Shown here in pieces: positions 7,402 to 7,846 of a stretch of DNA of 7,846 bases (position 1 is the first letter of the stretch; each line of letters starts with the position of its first letter). Below the pieces are notes generated by a model that saw only the letters and a program-made list of their open reading frames with translations, ran no database searches and was not told where the DNA came from. The DNA comes from an uncultured Eubacteriales bacterium (GTDB taxonomy: Bacteria > Bacillota > Clostridia > Oscillospirales > Acutalibacteraceae). A program made the position numbers and the translations under genes. The DNA lies in contig CAKSRC010000048.1 of NCBI GenBank assembly GCA_934486915.1, positions 1 to 7,846 of the forward strand, read 5' to 3'.

Positions 7402-7430
7402 ATTATACTTTCTTTTCTATATAAAGTCAA
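7402..7430 (-). promoter_or_regulatory. Sigma-A promoter of paralogue 2
   Basis: TTGACT (7430-7425), a 17-nt spacer and TATAAT (7407-7402) match the promoter of paralogue 1 base for base through spacer and boxes. The leader is about 93 nt. It differs from that of paralogue 1 mainly by a short AT-rich insertion, but keeps a shared block around 7320-7356. Near-consensus boxes suggest strong transcription unless a regulator acts; no clear operator is visible. Confidence 0.85.
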
Positions 7431-7467
7431 ATTGATTTAATTCCTAAAATCAGCTGTTAATAAATAT

Positions 7468-7512
7468 AAAAAAACGCCGAAAACCCTTATGATTTTACTG
7501 GGTTTTTCGGCG
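7468..7512 (-). terminator. Rho-independent terminator of the tRNA cluster
   Basis: CGCCG-AAAA-CCC (7475-7486) pairs with GGG-TTTTT-CGGCG (7500-7512), with one bulged base. On the minus strand the stem is followed by seven T (7474-7468). It lies just after tRNA-Arg and separates the tRNA cluster from the toxin promoter. Confidence 0.9.
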
Positions 7513-7519
7513 GAATTTT

Positions 7520-7596
7520 TGGCGTTCCCGAGAGGATTCGAACCTCCGGCCTACCGCTTAGGAGGCGGTCGCTCTATCCAACTGAGCTACGGAAAC
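7520..7596 (-). tRNA. tRNA-Arg (anticodon CCT)
   Basis: A 77-nt cloverleaf with encoded CCA. The acceptor stem pairs GTTTCCG with CGGGAAC (one G-T pair), the discriminator base is G, the T-loop has GGTTCGAATCC, and the anticodon stem ACCGC/GCGGT closes the loop CTCCTAA. The anticodon CCT reads the codon AGG. Confidence 0.96.
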
Positions 7597-7606
7597 ATTT
7601 TACTGT

Positions 7607-7634
7607 AAAAAAGCACCCGAAAAGTCGAGTGCTT
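7607..7634 (-). terminator. Terminator-like hairpin between tRNA-Cys and tRNA-Arg
   Basis: A 10-bp stem (7611-7620 with 7625-7634) and a 4-nt loop are followed on the minus strand by six T. One pair is G-U in the minus-strand RNA but would be a C-A mismatch in the opposite strand, so the signal is oriented with the tRNA genes. No promoter is evident between it and tRNA-Arg, so it may terminate only partly. Confidence 0.75.
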
Positions 7635-7641
7635 CTTATTT

Positions 7642-7715
<74 letters not shown>

Positions 7716-7740
7716 AAATTTTACCTATTGCTAGGAAAGA

Positions 7741-7767
7741 AATAACGCTTAATGTATAAGCGTTATT
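7741..7767 (-). terminator. Terminator-like hairpin after tRNA-Gly
   Basis: A perfect 11-bp stem, AATAACGCTTA with its complement, has a 5-nt loop and sits between tRNA-Gly and tRNA-Cys. The T-run after it on the minus strand is short and interrupted (TTTCTTTCC), so termination is probably weaker than at the other two hairpins. It could instead be an RNA-processing signal. Confidence 0.55.
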
Positions 7768-7775
7768 GTAAAATT

Positions 7776-7846
7776 TGGAGCGGATGACGAGGCTCGAACT
7801 CGCTACCTCCACCTTGGCAAGGTGGCGCTCTACCAGATGAGCTACA
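7776..7846 (-). tRNA. tRNA-Gly (anticodon GCC), 5' end cut by window edge
   Basis: The sequence includes the 3' acceptor strand CATCCGC with U73 and encoded CCA, the T-arm AGTTCGAGCCT, and the anticodon stem CCACC/GGTGG closing the loop TTGCCAA (anticodon GCC). Only the last two bases of the 5' acceptor strand are inside the window, so about five bases are missing. Confidence 0.95.

Larger units (their letters stand above)
4267..7432 (-). repeat. Duplicated gene unit, copy 2
   Basis: Direct-repeat partner of 1-3836. It starts just upstream of the -35 box near 7432 and continues past the stop codon to about 4267, where the post-stop sequence still matches positions 1-17. This copy keeps the complete eCIS core segment and has the shorter LRR array, so it is likely nearer the ancestral form at the N-terminus. 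Confidence 0.85.

Overview
The window is AT-rich and fits a low-GC Firmicute, most likely Clostridia. The pointers are A/T-ending codons, consensus sigma-A promoters, U-tract terminators, tRNA genes with encoded CCA, and BspA-type leucine-rich repeats. This placement is an inference, because no taxonomic marker gene is present. Every supported gene lies on the minus strand, so transcription runs from high to low coordinates.

Layout from the transcriptional upstream end (right) to the left: (1) 7520-7846 is a tRNA cluster: tRNA-Gly(GCC), cut by the window edge, then tRNA-Cys(GCA) and tRNA-Arg(CCT). A hairpin follows each gene, and a strong terminator at 7468-7512 closes the cluster. (2) 4285-7302 encodes a 1005-aa protein with an N-terminal eCIS core domain (DUF4157) carrying HELTH, seven 22-aa BspA-type LRR units, a linker, a mono-ADP-ribosyltransferase (ART) domain and a conserved C-terminal region. 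Its promoter is at 7402-7430 and its terminator at 4231-4263. (3) 3837-4230 holds the decayed 3' part of an IS200/IS605-family element, including the TnpA C-terminus with an internal stop. (4) 18-3719 encodes a 1233-aa paralogue of the first protein. It has 20 LRR units instead of 7 and has lost 61 residues, including HELTH, from the eCIS core domain. Its promoter (3806-3834) has the same boxes and spacer length.

The two large genes look like products of one duplication whose homology begins at the -35 box and runs past the stop codon. Both lack a Sec signal peptide. An eCIS core domain combined with an ART suggests toxin cargo for an extracellular contractile injection system (phage-tail-like particle). 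The LRR array may act in target recognition or binding, and the ART would be the enzymatic payload. No eCIS structural gene is in the window, so delivery is inferred from the domain alone.

The most notable result is how paralogue 1 lost its eCIS core. The missing segment is exactly 183 bp (61 codons) and is flanked in paralogue 2 by the 7-bp direct repeat CTACCGC, of which paralogue 1 keeps one copy. The event kept the frame and left a 1233-codon open gene. The two LRR arrays differ by exactly 13 units (286 residues).
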